52,368 nt of DNA from Hyphomicrobium sp. (GCA_022841965.1 JALHQM010000010.1:14458-66825); one strand, 5' to 3'. Shown: positions 16,904 to 27,161, numbered from the stretch's first letter. Numbers and translations: made by a program. The notes: generated from the letters alone by a model not told the origin.

Positions 16904-17536
16904 CTAAGATAGGACGCCTTGTCTCACGCGCAATGGCATAAGGCTCGTGTCGACCAACCGCAATCCGCCCACAATTGCCTCTGGCCAACTGATCAACGAC
17001 CTCTCCCCATCGACACCGCTCTCGAGCGTAGCTGGAATGTGGATGAACCCGGCACGCCGTCGCGGCTGTGTCCGCGTCGCTTGCCGCAGCGAATGATAGA
17101 GCACGGCATTGCAAAGATAGCGCCCGGGATCGGACGACAACTCAGCCGGAAGTCCGGCAGTGCGGAGATCACGAACAATCCGCCGAACGGGAAGCGTTGC
17201 CGACCGGCGCTGCCGGTCGCCGGAAACGAGATCAATCGACCCTGCGGTGTGGCCGTTCTCATCGGGCATGAGCCGTGTCGCGTTGTAGGCATAGGCCTCG
17301 ATCGCGAACCCGGTCGCCCGTGTCGACACGCCAAAGTGCAAGGAAACCGCCGGGCGGTGTTGGCTGACGAGGTCACAAATCCTTAGCGGTGCGTGCCGCC
17401 AATCCACCGGGAGCACATCGGCAACAAATCGCACATCCAAATGCCGTTCCGCAGCCATCTGCGCCAGTGTTAGCGCAAGTTCAGCCGACGCATTGCGCTC
17501 CACACCCGGAAACGGCCCAAACCCGGTCAACAACAC
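16904..17536 (-). CDS. pcp: Pyrrolidone-carboxylate peptidase (pyroglutamyl peptidase I)
   Basis: Cysteine peptidase (C15 family) that removes N-terminal pyroglutamate from peptides in the cytoplasm. The frame opens at an ATG at 17638, but a terminator-like hairpin sits at 17590-17617 and the first 34 residues are not family-like. A GTG at 17536 gives LLTGFGPFPGV at the very N-terminus and about 210 residues, the usual family length, so it is preferred. With that start the catalytic triad falls at Glu80 (GFAIEAYAYN), Cys142 (GRYLCNAVLYHS) and His166 (GFIHIPA), close to residues 81, 144 and 168 of the Bacillus enzyme. Confidence 0.88.
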   Translation of the reverse strand: MLLTGFGPFPGVERNASAELALTLAQMAAERHLDVRFVADVLPVDWRHAPLRICDLVSQHRPAVSLHFGVSTRATGFAIEAYAYNATRLMPDENGHTAGSIDLVSGDRQRRSATLPVRRIVRDLRTAGLPAELSSDPGRYLCNAVLYHSLRQATRTQPRRRAGFIHIPATLESGVDGERSLISWPEAIVGGLRLVDTSLMPLRVRQGVLS

Positions 17537-17589
17537 GACGGGGTCAGCCCCGCACGCCCGCTGCGAGGACGCCGGCTTTGAAATAACAA

Positions 17590-17617
17590 GGCTCCGGGAC
17601 CGTTGGGTCCCGAAGCC
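17590..17617 (-). terminator. Intrinsic terminator downstream of bactofilin
   Basis: GGCTCCGGGACC, loop of four, GGTCCCGAAGCC on the plus strand, one mismatch in a 12-bp stem. Read on the minus strand the hairpin is followed by TTGTTATTTC. It lies 28 bases beyond the bactofilin stop, so it should end that transcript and separate it from pcp. Confidence 0.75.
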
Positions 17618-17644
17618 TGATGTCTTTGCCACAGACATGTGGTC

Positions 17645-18175
17645 TCAGCTTCCGTTGGTCAGCGCCTGCATCCGGATCGTTTCAAACCCGGAGACATCAA
17701 GGTTTGGCTTAAGATCCGCCGCATCCTTCGCCCGGCGCACACGCCCATCGAATTGCGCGCCTTCCGAAATCGCCAATGTCTGATGCGTGATGTCGCCCTC
17801 GACCTGAGCCGTCGGATGCAGCGTCACAGTCGCCGCTCTGATGGCGCCCTTGACGCCGCCGCGCACTTCGATTGCCTCGGCATTGACGGTGCCGATCACC
17901 GAGCCCTCTTCGCCGATCACCACCTGGCGGCCGTGAATATCACCGTGGACGTCGCCGTCGATGGTGAGCTTGTTCTGCGAGATGATCGTGATTTTCTCAC
18001 CCATGATGGTGAGATCCGTGCCGATCACCGAGGTGCCGTTGCCACCAGCGGATCTTTCGAAGGGTGACCCAGCCGGTCGCGCCGCAGGAGGTGCCGCCGC
18101 AGCAGCGGGGCTCATATTTGGCATGGAGGGCGGCTTGGGCGGAGCGCTGTCGGAACCAGGACCACGACTGAACAC
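17645..18175 (-). CDS. Bactofilin (polymer-forming cytoskeletal protein)
   Basis: 176 residues. A Pro/Ala-rich disordered N-terminus (to about 45) precedes the bactofilin beta-helix (about 48-155), with regular Gly/Val/Ile turns: SVIGTDLTIMGEKITI, KLTIDGDVHGDIHGRQVVIG, SVIGTVNAEAIEVRGGVKG and VEGDITHQTLAISEG. Bactofilins polymerise without nucleotide at the inner membrane and recruit or curb peptidoglycan enzymes to shape stalks, curvature or growth zones. No membrane anchor is evident, but the N-terminal tail often supplies membrane binding. No M23 endopeptidase gene, the usual partner, is adjacent. It ends in its own terminator. Confidence 0.92.
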   Translation of the reverse strand: MFSRGPGSDSAPPKPPSMPNMSPAAAAAPPAARPAGSPFERSAGGNGTSVIGTDLTIMGEKITIISQNKLTIDGDVHGDIHGRQVVIGEEGSVIGTVNAEAIEVRGGVKGAIRAATVTLHPTAQVEGDITHQTLAISEGAQFDGRVRRAKDAADLKPNLDVSGFETIRMQALTNGS

Positions 18176-18310
18176 GGATACATACTCCCTCAGATTGGCA
18201 GGATAACGCCCTCTCCTAGACCAGCATCATGCGGCGTTGTTGAAAATATGTCGAGGAGTGTGAACGGGATGGTTGCCGGGCTGTGGCGCCAAAGCCGCCT
18301 GTCTCCGCCG

Positions 18311-18727
18311 TCATGCCCGGGCGGTGGCCTTCCCCGCCGAGGCCACCAGCCAGAGAGTGACTGCAAGCCAAACAGCGCTGATCAGTGGGAGTCCGGCGTC
18401 CAACCAAGGCCGGACCATCTCCCGTGCCACCGCCAGCGTCGGATTGCTTCCACCAGTCCGGAAAAACAGCATCCAGAAGCCGATTTGGCTAACAGCAGCC
18501 AAACCGGCCGGCACGCCGACCAGCAGGCTCCACCACCGGCTCTTGCCCGCCAGCGGCAGCCTCTGCCAGAGCAGAACTGTCACGACACCCAACGTGGCTA
18601 ATGCAACCGCAGCCCAGCCATAGAAGCCGAACCACCGCGCCCCGAGGCCAAGGCGAAGCAACACCGCCAGAAGCAGGCCCGCAGCCACTGCGCCAGCGAT
18701 CCGGTAGAGAAAATCCCGATGTGTCAT
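18311..18727 (-). CDS. Hypothetical four-helix inner-membrane protein
   Basis: 138 residues, very hydrophobic, with four likely membrane segments: AGAVAAGLLLAVLLRLGLGA, GWAAVALATLGVVTVLLW, SLLVGVPAGLAAVSQIGFWM and AGLPLISAVWLAVTLWLVAS. The loops are short and basic (GKSRWW, REMVRPW). No catalytic or binding motif is visible and no family is recognised. It lies upstream of the bactofilin gene on the same strand, with a gap of about 135 bases, so a shared transcript is possible. Confidence 0.7.
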   Translation of the reverse strand: MTHRDFLYRIAGAVAAGLLLAVLLRLGLGARWFGFYGWAAVALATLGVVTVLLWQRLPLAGKSRWWSLLVGVPAGLAAVSQIGFWMLFFRTGGSNPTLAVAREMVRPWLDAGLPLISAVWLAVTLWLVASAGKATARA

Positions 18728-18866
18728 GGTCGCGTTTTAGCGCGTTTGGCTCCCGTAGCCTATGCCGCCCATCACGTCGGATAGTGCTCGGGCTCGATCC
18801 CGCAAATTGTCTAACAAAGTGCGGACCCAGCGGCGCCAAAGTCTGTCAGCGCCTCAAAAACACAAA

Positions 18867-18890
18867 GGGCCGCTCGTTTCCGAGCGGCCC
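18867..18890 (-). terminator. Strong intrinsic terminator with no known gene in front of it
   Basis: GGGCCGCTCG, loop TTTC, CGAGCGGCCC: a perfect 10-bp stem. On the minus strand it is followed by TTTGTGTTTTTGAGG, a terminator tail. It implies a minus-strand transcript from about 19.0-19.2 kb that matches none of the long genes. Confidence 0.75.
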
Positions 18891-18943
18891 CGTGAGACCG
18901 GCGCGATAACCCGGGGGCATCGGCCCGCCGGCGTCGCAGACCT

Positions 18944-19021
18944 TTAGGCCATCAGCGGAAGGTGTTCCGTCGAAAGCCCATGCGATCCCAACCTCGCAGC
19001 CTTCAAGATCCCACTCGACAT
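18944..19021 (-). CDS. Possible 25-residue small protein with a very strong ribosome binding site
   Basis: ATG at 19021 stands seven bases behind AAGGAGGTG, the strongest Shine-Dalgarno I saw in the window, and reads MSSGILKAARLGSHGLSTEH LPLMA before TAA at 18944. The same frame extends upstream to an ATG near 19120 (about 59 residues). Another frame (18846-19067) also stays open but runs through the terminator hairpin. No family is recognised. The unit of strong ribosome site, short frame and terminator at 18867-18890 suggests a real short mRNA or a small RNA. The rest of 18728-19188 holds nothing else I can name. Confidence 0.35.
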   Translation of the reverse strand: MSSGILKAARLGSHGLSTEHLPLMA

Positions 19022-19188
19022 TGGACCACCTCCTTCCAGTTGTTGAACGACAAGATGAAATTTGCATATTCGCTCGGGCTTGAAAAGAGACCTCGCCAGG
19101 TCACACCAACGAATGTCCGGCATGGTTGACGCCGTGCAGTTGTCCTCTACGCTGATGGACGTCGAACCGTCCGCGCGGAACCAACAGC

Positions 19189-20067
19189 ATGCTTCCCCAT
19201 CTGCGGATTCTCGAGCCCCATCCCAACGTGCTGGCGTTCTATGACGGCCGCGTCCCCGGCTACCGCTTCGCTGCGGGCGAAAACTGGGTCGATGATGGCG
19301 CCCTCTCTCTCGGCATCGCCAGCTACGCCATCGTCGATGGCGAAGGCGCGCTTGTCTACGATACCCACGTGTCGGTCGCCCACGCTGAGGCCATCCGCAC
19401 CGCTCTCACCGCACGCGGCGTCCGCCACATCACGGTCGTCCTCAGCCACTGGCATCTCGATCACATCGCTGGCAACGCCGTCTTCGCTGACTGCGAAATC
19501 ATCGCCTGCAACAAAACTGCAGCCCACCTCCTAAAGAACCGCGCCGCGATTGAGAACGGAACCTATGACGGCCTCCCCGCCATCGCCCCGCTTGTGATGC
19601 CAACGCGCACCTTGGAGGACCAACTCACACTGACAATTGGCAACCTCGCCGTCGATCTCCAGCGCTTTGACATCCACAGCGACGATGGCGTCGTGCTCTG
19701 GCTCCCCAGCGAAAAAATTCTTCTGGCGGGCGACACGCTGGAAGACACGATTACCTACGTCGCCGAGCCCAAAAATCTAGCGCGCCACCTTACAGAATTG
19801 GATCGCCTCGCGCGCCTCGCCCCGCGTCTCATCTTGCCCAACCATGGCTGTCCCGAAAGGATTGGATCGGGCGGCTACGGGCCGGCACTCATCCCCGCAA
19901 CCGCGCGCTACGTACGCGCTTTGCTGGCCATGAAATCGGATGCCCGGCTGCGGGCTACGCCGCTGCGCGATCTGATCGCTTCCGATCTGCAGGACGGCAC
20001 GCTGGTCTATCACTCTGACTATGAGGCGGTTCACGCGCGCAATATTGCGAGCGTCACCGGAGTCTAG
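19189..20067 (+). CDS. MBL-fold metallo-hydrolase
   Basis: 292 residues, cytoplasmic. Metallo-beta-lactamase motifs: VVLSHWHLDHIAGNAVF (HxHxDH), FDIHSDDGVVLWLP (third His), ILLAGDTLEDTITYV (bridging Asp) and LILPNHGCPERIG (final His). ALVYDTHVSVAHAEAIRTAL precedes the metal motif. The C-terminal 60 residues (ALLAMKSDARLRATPLRDLI) form a helical region. The general fold is clear, but the substrate is not. The nearest relatives are probably uncharacterised MBL hydrolases rather than glyoxalase II. It is convergent with opgC, with the stop codons abutting. Confidence 0.85.
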   Translation: MLPHLRILEPHPNVLAFYDGRVPGYRFAAGENWVDDGALSLGIASYAIVDGEGALVYDTHVSVAHAEAIRTALTARGVRHITVVLSHWHLDHIAGNAVFADCEIIACNKTAAHLLKNRAAIENGTYDGLPAIAPLVMPTRTLEDQLTLTIGNLAVDLQRFDIHSDDGVVLWLPSEKILLAGDTLEDTITYVAEPKNLARHLTELDRLARLAPRLILPNHGCPERIGSGGYGPALIPATARYVRALLAMKSDARLRATPLRDLIASDLQDGTLVYHSDYEAVHARNIASVTGV

Positions 20068-21201
20068 TTAGCCGGCCGCCGTTGTCGCCATGGGTTGGCC
20101 GGTCTTGCGTACTGTGAGCACGCGGGCCGCGGTCGCCATCGCGACCACGCCGATTGCAGAGACGGCAAACTCCAGTGCCATGGACGTACCCGTCTGGCGC
20201 AGCACGATCCAGGCAGCGAAGGAGAGCATGGTGCCAAGCGCGAAAATCTCCAGCGCGTGCCGTCCGCAGAGCGAGATCGCCCGCGCCACCGGCCGCTGCA
20301 ACCAGGCAGCCGATCGTGGGATCAGCGACCCGGCCATATACGCCAGCGCCAGAACATGCAGAAAGCGCCACGCCGAAAGATCAGGTTTGCTCACCGTTCC
20401 GATCAAATCGGGCGGGAGCAGGGGCCGGTCCGGCAACCACCCAATTGGCACCCAGGGCGCCACATAGAGGAACGAGAACGAAACATACAGAATGGCCATC
20501 GCGAGCACGGCCGACCGCTTGGTCAGTTCGTGGCTCCGCGCCAGCATCGCCGCCGCCGCCCCCGTCGTGAACAGCAACTGCCAAGCAAATGGATTGAAGA
20601 ACCAGCCCTCGCCCGGCGTATTCATGGGCAGATTGATCTTGAAATAATTGGCCGCCGCCCAGATGCCGGCCGAGACGGCAAGCGTCAGCACCACCCCCCG
20701 GCGAAACAGGATCAACATGACCGGGAACCAGAGCATCAGCACCACATAGAGCGGCAGGATGTTCATTTGGTTGGGCTGATAGGTGAGCGAAAGCACGCCG
20801 AGTGCCGCCCCCGCCGGATCGTCGCCCAGCCGCTGCAGAAACATGTTGTGGACGTACGCCGGATCGCGAAACACGTGCGCGGCCGCATAGAGGATGACGG
20901 CCGAAGCGATGAGAATCGCGATGTGCCAGAGATAGATCCGGCCCGCCCGCTTGAAAGCCCGCTGAAACGAGGGAGCCAAAGGCCCCCGGTCGCTGCCAAG
21001 CCCATACGCCAGCGCCGCCGAATAGCCCGAGAGCAGCACGAACACCTCGCTCGCATCCGCGAAACCGAAGTTTTTCAGCGTCCCATAAGCCCATGTATTG
21101 TCAGGGATATGGTCAATAAAAATAAAGATCAGCGCCAAACCGCGGAAGAAATCGACGCGAAGGTCGCGTGGGCGCGCATGCAGCGCAGGCGGTTCGAGCA
21201 T
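20068..21201 (-). CDS. opgC: OpgC family protein (glucan succinyltransferase-like acyltransferase)
   Basis: 377 residues with about ten membrane segments. The N-terminus RDLRVDFFRGLALIFIFIDH IPDN is the OpgC hallmark with the conserved Arg, Asp and His. SEVFVLLSGYSAALAYG follows. The long loops carry YLWHIAILIASA and PNQMNILPLYVVLMLWFPVM. In E. coli OpgC adds succinyl groups to osmoregulated periplasmic glucans at the inner membrane; in Hyphomicrobiales similar proteins are widespread and may modify cyclic glucans. No opgGH or cyclic-glucan synthase gene is nearby. About 294 bases separate it from the divergent outer-membrane gene; I see nothing specific there. Confidence 0.9.
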   Translation of the reverse strand: MLEPPALHARPRDLRVDFFRGLALIFIFIDHIPDNTWAYGTLKNFGFADASEVFVLLSGYSAALAYGLGSDRGPLAPSFQRAFKRAGRIYLWHIAILIASAVILYAAAHVFRDPAYVHNMFLQRLGDDPAGAALGVLSLTYQPNQMNILPLYVVLMLWFPVMLILFRRGVVLTLAVSAGIWAAANYFKINLPMNTPGEGWFFNPFAWQLLFTTGAAAAMLARSHELTKRSAVLAMAILYVSFSFLYVAPWVPIGWLPDRPLLPPDLIGTVSKPDLSAWRFLHVLALAYMAGSLIPRSAAWLQRPVARAISLCGRHALEIFALGTMLSFAAWIVLRQTGTSMALEFAVSAIGVVAMATAARVLTVRKTGQPMATTAAG

Positions 21202-21495
21202 GGGTGCGATCAGCTTGCCGTCAGACGTTGAACCTAGGATCGTGCCCTAGTCATTTCGTCAGTATTATGCGTCTGCACCGGCGGCGCCAATATGGCGGAA
21301 TAGCTAGCCACAGGATAGTTTTCCGGTGTGCTTTTCCAGCGCCAGTGAAAGACTACACAGACAATCGACGCGAATGGGTAGCTTGCCGGGCATGTCGATC
21401 TGACGGTAAGTGGCTGCAAATATAGATGTTGGCTGATCGGGGTACTCTCAGTATGGCGGAGCCCTAGTAGCGCAGGTCTGGGGAGGTGATCGGAA

Positions 21496-22677
21496 ATGAA
21501 TCGCGTCTACCGGGCACTCACAGCCGTCGTCTGCGCGACCGCCATAAGTTCAAAATCTCTCGCGGCCGACCTTGGCGGCAACTGCTGCGCCGACCTTGAG
21601 GAGCGCATTGCGGCACTTCTGGCCGAACTTGCCGTGAAGTCTGGCAACGTCCAGGCGGCCATCAACCCAACCGCGCACGCCAATGCCGATAACAATGCGC
21701 GTCTCCTTTCCGTGGCCATTTCTAACATTCTGGGCTCTGTTACCAGCGGACCACTAAGCAGCGGCACACCGGTTGCTGGCCAGGGACCCATGAATCTCGG
21801 TGGTGCTGAGTACGCACCTAGTCCAAAAACTTTTTCAAGCCTGCGCTCTGGGCAGCCCGGCGTATGGGCGACCACCTTTGGCACCACCGCATCGTTCGAC
21901 GGCAATGCCACTCGTTCGAGCGCGGATGCCGACTTTGCAGGTGGCATTGCAGGTGTTCAGTGGCGCGCCAGTCCTGATATTCTCATCGGCGCCTTCGCAG
22001 GCGGAGCCCAGAGTGATTTTGAAACCCGATCCGCTATCGAAGTCGTAGACACGAAGTATGTTCTAGGCGGTCTCTACGCGCGCTACGAAGCCTCGCCGAT
22101 CTTCGTTGATTTCTCAGCGACAATTGGCTGGTCTAACTCCGACAGCACTTCCTACCTCCTCACCAACGTGGCACTTCCGACACAGCAGCGAGCGTCCGGA
22201 AGCTTCGACGGTGTCTTCGTCGTTCCGTCGATCGAGGTCGGCACTTCTGTTCCGATCGGCTACCAAGCCGAACTGATCCCCTCGGTGACCATTCGATATC
22301 TCCATCAACATTTCGGCGGTTACACCCTGCAAGGGCAGACAATCGCCCTCGGTATCGGCGAACGTGATCTTTCCGCCATGGAAGAGCGCGTGCAGCTTGC
22401 ATTGCGTCAGGTGCTGACGCCGGGCTTCGAGATTACGCTTTCTGGCGGCGCAGTTTTCTACCAACGCCTCTCGGACGGAGATGTGCGGTTCTCTATCCTC
22501 GGCGTCACGGGCATCGACAACCCGCTCGCAACCGAAAGCGAAACAGGCGGCTTTGTCGAAGCAGGGTTCCGCTTCGATCTCGGTCCCGCAGCCTTCCTCT
22601 ACGGCAACGCCGAGCACATGACGACCGGTGAGATCAACGCCACCACCGGCACCCTCGGCCTCAGCGTGCGCTACTGA
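21496..22677 (+). CDS. Autotransporter-type outer-membrane beta-barrel protein
   Basis: 393 residues with a strong ribosome site (GGGGAGGTG) before ATG. Signal peptide to about residue 24 (ISSKSLAADL). After it comes GGNCCADLEERIAALLAELA, a Cys-Cys helix strongly resembling the N-terminal segment of many Rhizobiales porins. A low-complexity linker follows, and from about 120 a barrel with alternating aromatic-ended strands: GVWATTFGTTASFDG, AGGIAGVQWRASPDILIGA, YVLGGLYARYEASPIFVDFS, and finally TGTLGLSVRY with a terminal Tyr. The barrel matches the autotransporter beta-domain pattern, but there is no long passenger. It may act as a stand-alone porin or adhesin. The stop codon abuts that of the convergent thiC. 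Confidence 0.8.
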   Translation: MNRVYRALTAVVCATAISSKSLAADLGGNCCADLEERIAALLAELAVKSGNVQAAINPTAHANADNNARLLSVAISNILGSVTSGPLSSGTPVAGQGPMNLGGAEYAPSPKTFSSLRSGQPGVWATTFGTTASFDGNATRSSADADFAGGIAGVQWRASPDILIGAFAGGAQSDFETRSAIEVVDTKYVLGGLYARYEASPIFVDFSATIGWSNSDSTSYLLTNVALPTQQRASGSFDGVFVVPSIEVGTSVPIGYQAELIPSVTIRYLHQHFGGYTLQGQTIALGIGERDLSAMEERVQLALRQVLTPGFEITLSGGAVFYQRLSDGDVRFSILGVTGIDNPLATESETGGFVEAGFRFDLGPAAFLYGNAEHMTTGEINATTGTLGLSVRY

Positions 22678-24564
<1,887 letters not shown>

Positions 24565-24615
24565 TCATCACGCCTGCGAGGGAGAGAGCCCCGGCTCACA
24601 GCCAGGACAGTGCGT

Positions 24616-24706
24616 CCGTCCCTTCGCCGGCATGACCCGGATCAGGTTCGAAGAGTGCTCGCGCTCGATCACGCAATCTCAGCCGGCCAACCGGCGCCCC
24701 TCGGAA
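24616..24706 (-). promoter_or_regulatory. TPP riboswitch (thi box) of thiC
   Basis: On the minus strand: a GAGGGGCGCC arm, GGCTGAGATTGCG, a variable stem, then CGAACCTGATCCGGGTCATG and CCGGCGAAGGGA, the conserved core of TPP-sensing RNAs. It ends about 95 bases before the thiC ATG. In the spacer, TCTCCC (24580-24585) is complementary to the Shine-Dalgarno GGGAGA (24529-24534), with a further CGC/GCG match after one mismatch, so the expression platform probably hides the ribosome site when TPP is bound. Confidence 0.93.
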
Positions 24707-24762
24707 CGTCGCCAGTTTGACCCGTCACCGCCGCCAGCGCAAGAGCTTGAAAGAAGACGTGA

Positions 24763-25353
24763 TCAGCCGCGACTAGCAGCCAAAAGACGCTCGAATGCCC
24801 GCTGCGTGCGCTCTTGCGCCAGCCGGTCTTTCATAGACCAGTGCCAAAAATGATGGCTGAGATAGAGACCATAAAGCTCGAATACGACTTGGCTGGCGTC
24901 GGTGTCCGGCGCCAGTTCACCGGCAATCTTGGCGTCCTCAATCGAATTCTGCAGTGTCTCCGACCATCCATCGAGAAATGCGTTGAGCTTGGCGCGCACA
25001 TCGACGGGTAGAGAGTCGCTTTCCGCACTCGCGTGCACAAACGGGCACCCACCCTTGAGCCGCGGATTTCGAGACCAGGTAAGCCACCGCGCGAAGAGGG
25101 TCCGCAAACGCTTCTCTCCGGCCGGAGCGGACGATCCAGCTTCAACCACCTCATACACAAAAAGCGTCGCAGCCTTCTCGACAACGCCAAGCTGGAGCGC
25201 GTCCTTGTCAGAGAAGTGAGCCATAAGACCGCTGCGCGACAGATGGAGATCCCGAGCCAGATCCCCGATTGACAATGCGGATAGCCCCCGCGCGCTCACT
25301 AGCCCGAGACTGTGGGAAAGTATGCGGTCCCGCACGGCGTCCATCGTGGTCAT
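24763..25353 (-). CDS. TetR-family transcriptional regulator
   Basis: 196 residues. N-terminal helix-turn-helix (RDRILSHSLGLVSARGLSAL, then IGDLARDLHLSRSGLMAHF and SDKDALQLGVVEKA), the TetR_N pattern with the usual 'hFsdKdaL' end. The C-terminal ligand domain contains GGCPFVHASAESDSLP and NAFLDGWSETLQNSIEDAKI, the CPF-type motif of TetR_C_6/AcrR-like regulators. The target is unknown. It sits alone between the thiC leader and the PLC-like gene, both on the same strand. A gap of about 200 bases upstream (to 25560) would hold its own promoter or operator; no inverted repeat stood out. Confidence 0.88.
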   Translation of the reverse strand: MTTMDAVRDRILSHSLGLVSARGLSALSIGDLARDLHLSRSGLMAHFSDKDALQLGVVEKAATLFVYEVVEAGSSAPAGEKRLRTLFARWLTWSRNPRLKGGCPFVHASAESDSLPVDVRAKLNAFLDGWSETLQNSIEDAKIAGELAPDTDASQVVFELYGLYLSHHFWHWSMKDRLAQERTQRAFERLLAASRG

Positions 25354-25559
25354 TCGTCAACCCTCGCGATCACAACCATCACAAGTCCTTATCGTCGGAG
25401 CCCCCGCTGCCGAGCGGCCAGACGCCTCGCGTCCGCCGTTGCCGCTGACTAACCAGCGCACTGGGGAGAGAGTGGGGCAAAATCTGGATGATGGCGTGAA
25501 CACGCGCCACCTGTGGCGCAAGTGCCGCGACCACAGCATCGCCCTGCGCACGCCGTAAC

Positions 25560-27161
25560 CTATGCGGCCAACGCCAGCTGGGCGTTCTGAACCCAACGCG
25601 AGATCGCTTCGATGTCGGGCGTATCCCCGTTCCGCAGAATACGAACTCCCGCTGGCGTCGTTGCAAACGACAGGACCGCCGCCGAAAGCGCCACCGGCTC
25701 CGCCTTCGCCAACTTCTCCGGCGTGTCGTATCCAGCTCCTGCGAGCAATTGTGCATGCGTGCCGCGCAGCCCAGGCACACGCAGAACCAGCCGCGCCTCC
25801 GCCTTCCAGCCCGCGACGGTCTCCGCATCGAAGCGCCCGCCACCCAGCAGCGACACGATTGCGTCAGTTTCAGCGTCGAGAAAATTTTTCACGCTCACAA
25901 TGCCGCCTAGCGCCAGACGCTCGGCGAGCTTCGGGCCAATCGATGGCGCCCGTTCAAGATCGTCGCTTTCCATGAGGTGGCAGCGCGGCGTCGAATCCAG
26001 ACTGGAAAGCCCGGCACGCGGCCCCGGCCCCGGTCCCGGAACCACGATCTGCGGCCGCGCCGGCGCAACAACCGGTGGTGCATCAGCGGCTGGCGCTGCA
26101 GCACCGGCCACCCGCTTTGGCAGCGAACCATCCACCCCGCGCGGACCAGCCACGGCGGCCGGCATCGCCGCCGAGGATCGCGTCACTGTTTGGCGGGCCA
26201 CGGCAGCAGGCGCGAGCCGATTGTTCCGCTCCGCCGTCATCGCCGCCAAACGGGGGGCCAAAACTTCTCGCGCATGAAGGTCGCGCACAACGCGGTCGTC
26301 TTCTGGCAGCGTCGCCTCCACCCGACCCGTCGCCATCAACTCGTCATACATCGCCTGCACCTGACGCCGCGTCTCTGCGTCGGTGATCTTTTTCGTGATC
26401 CACTTCGCCGGCACCTTCAGCGTTGCCAGAACCGTCTCCGCCGTTAGCGAAACCTCCGGCGGCTCAACGGCTGCCTCAGAGATCGCCCGGTCAAGAATGA
26501 GCGCAAAGCCTTGCGCGGCATAAATGAGCAACCCAGCGACGGCATCGCGGGCGATCGGATTGAGCCCCTCCGTTGGTTCGCGAACGCCGCGGCGCAAATC
26601 GTAGTGCGTGATCAGCGTCTCATAATGTGGGTTCGCGCGTTCCGCGCCGGCCAGAACGAGCGCGCGCAGCCAGTCGGCCCCCGCAGGAACCGAACGCAAC
26701 CCGTCCTGGTGCTTGGCTTCGCACTCGGCGCGCAAGCTGTCATAGGAGCGATTGATGCTCCACTCGACCGCGCGATGCACGCTGCTCTCCGCCTCTGTCT
26801 GTCCCGTGTGAAAGGGATGAATGGGGTCGGTGTAGTAGTGACTGAGCACGCCCGCGGCATAGACCGCACGCTCGAAATCCTTCTCCTGGAGCGCCTCCAC
26901 CACATGCCCATACCAACTGGCGACCTTCTCCGGCGCCCCGCCCCAGAAATTGTCGCGCACATGCAGAACGTGGTTCTTGAAATCCTTGAACTCTGTATCG
27001 GGCGCCTTCGATCCGGTCATGTAGACGTCGGCATATTTCAGGAATACGCGCCGCCAAGGCTCCGCATCCGCGCGTGGCAGATAACGCAACGCATCAAGGG
27101 CCAGCTTGTGGTGGGTCCCGTTCGCGTGCGCCGCGTAGACGATAGAAAAAAGCAAAGACAT
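25560..27161 (-). CDS. Zinc phospholipase C/S1-P1 nuclease-like protein with DUF4332 helix-hairpin-helix tail
   Basis: 533 residues. The N-terminal half (1-about 240) is His-rich helical: ANGTHHKLALDALRYLP, NHVLHVRDNFWGG, AAGVLSHYYTDPIHPFHTGQ and SSVHRAVEWSINRSYD, the spaced His/Asp pattern of zinc-dependent PLC and S1/P1 nucleases. No clear signal peptide is seen, although MSLLFSIVYAAHANG could be a poor one. A Pro/Ala/Val-rich linker (about 310-385) leads to a C-terminal DUF4332-like tail: APSIGPKLAERLALGGIVSV, VPGLRGTHAQLLAGAGYDTP, helix-hairpin-helix modules usually linked with DNA or RNA contacts. A nuclease role is possible but unproven. Confidence 0.75.
   Translation of the reverse strand: MSLLFSIVYAAHANGTHHKLALDALRYLPRADAEPWRRVFLKYADVYMTGSKAPDTEFKDFKNHVLHVRDNFWGGAPEKVASWYGHVVEALQEKDFERAVYAAGVLSHYYTDPIHPFHTGQTEAESSVHRAVEWSINRSYDSLRAECEAKHQDGLRSVPAGADWLRALVLAGAERANPHYETLITHYDLRRGVREPTEGLNPIARDAVAGLLIYAAQGFALILDRAISEAAVEPPEVSLTAETVLATLKVPAKWITKKITDAETRRQVQAMYDELMATGRVEATLPEDDRVVRDLHAREVLAPRLAAMTAERNNRLAPAAVARQTVTRSSAAMPAAVAGPRGVDGSLPKRVAGAAAPAADAPPVVAPARPQIVVPGPGPGPRAGLSSLDSTPRCHLMESDDLERAPSIGPKLAERLALGGIVSVKNFLDAETDAIVSLLGGGRFDAETVAGWKAEARLVLRVPGLRGTHAQLLAGAGYDTPEKLAKAEPVALSAAVLSFATTPAGVRILRNGDTPDIEAISRWVQNAQLALAA

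Noticed and set aside
18846..19067. 73-residue minus-strand frame near the cryptic terminator
   Set aside because: It reads straight through the terminator hairpin (18867-18890); the 25-codon frame behind the strong ribosome site is the better candidate.
20095..21231. 378-residue plus-strand frame opposite opgC
   Set aside because: Arg/Gln/His-rich shadow of a clear membrane-protein gene.
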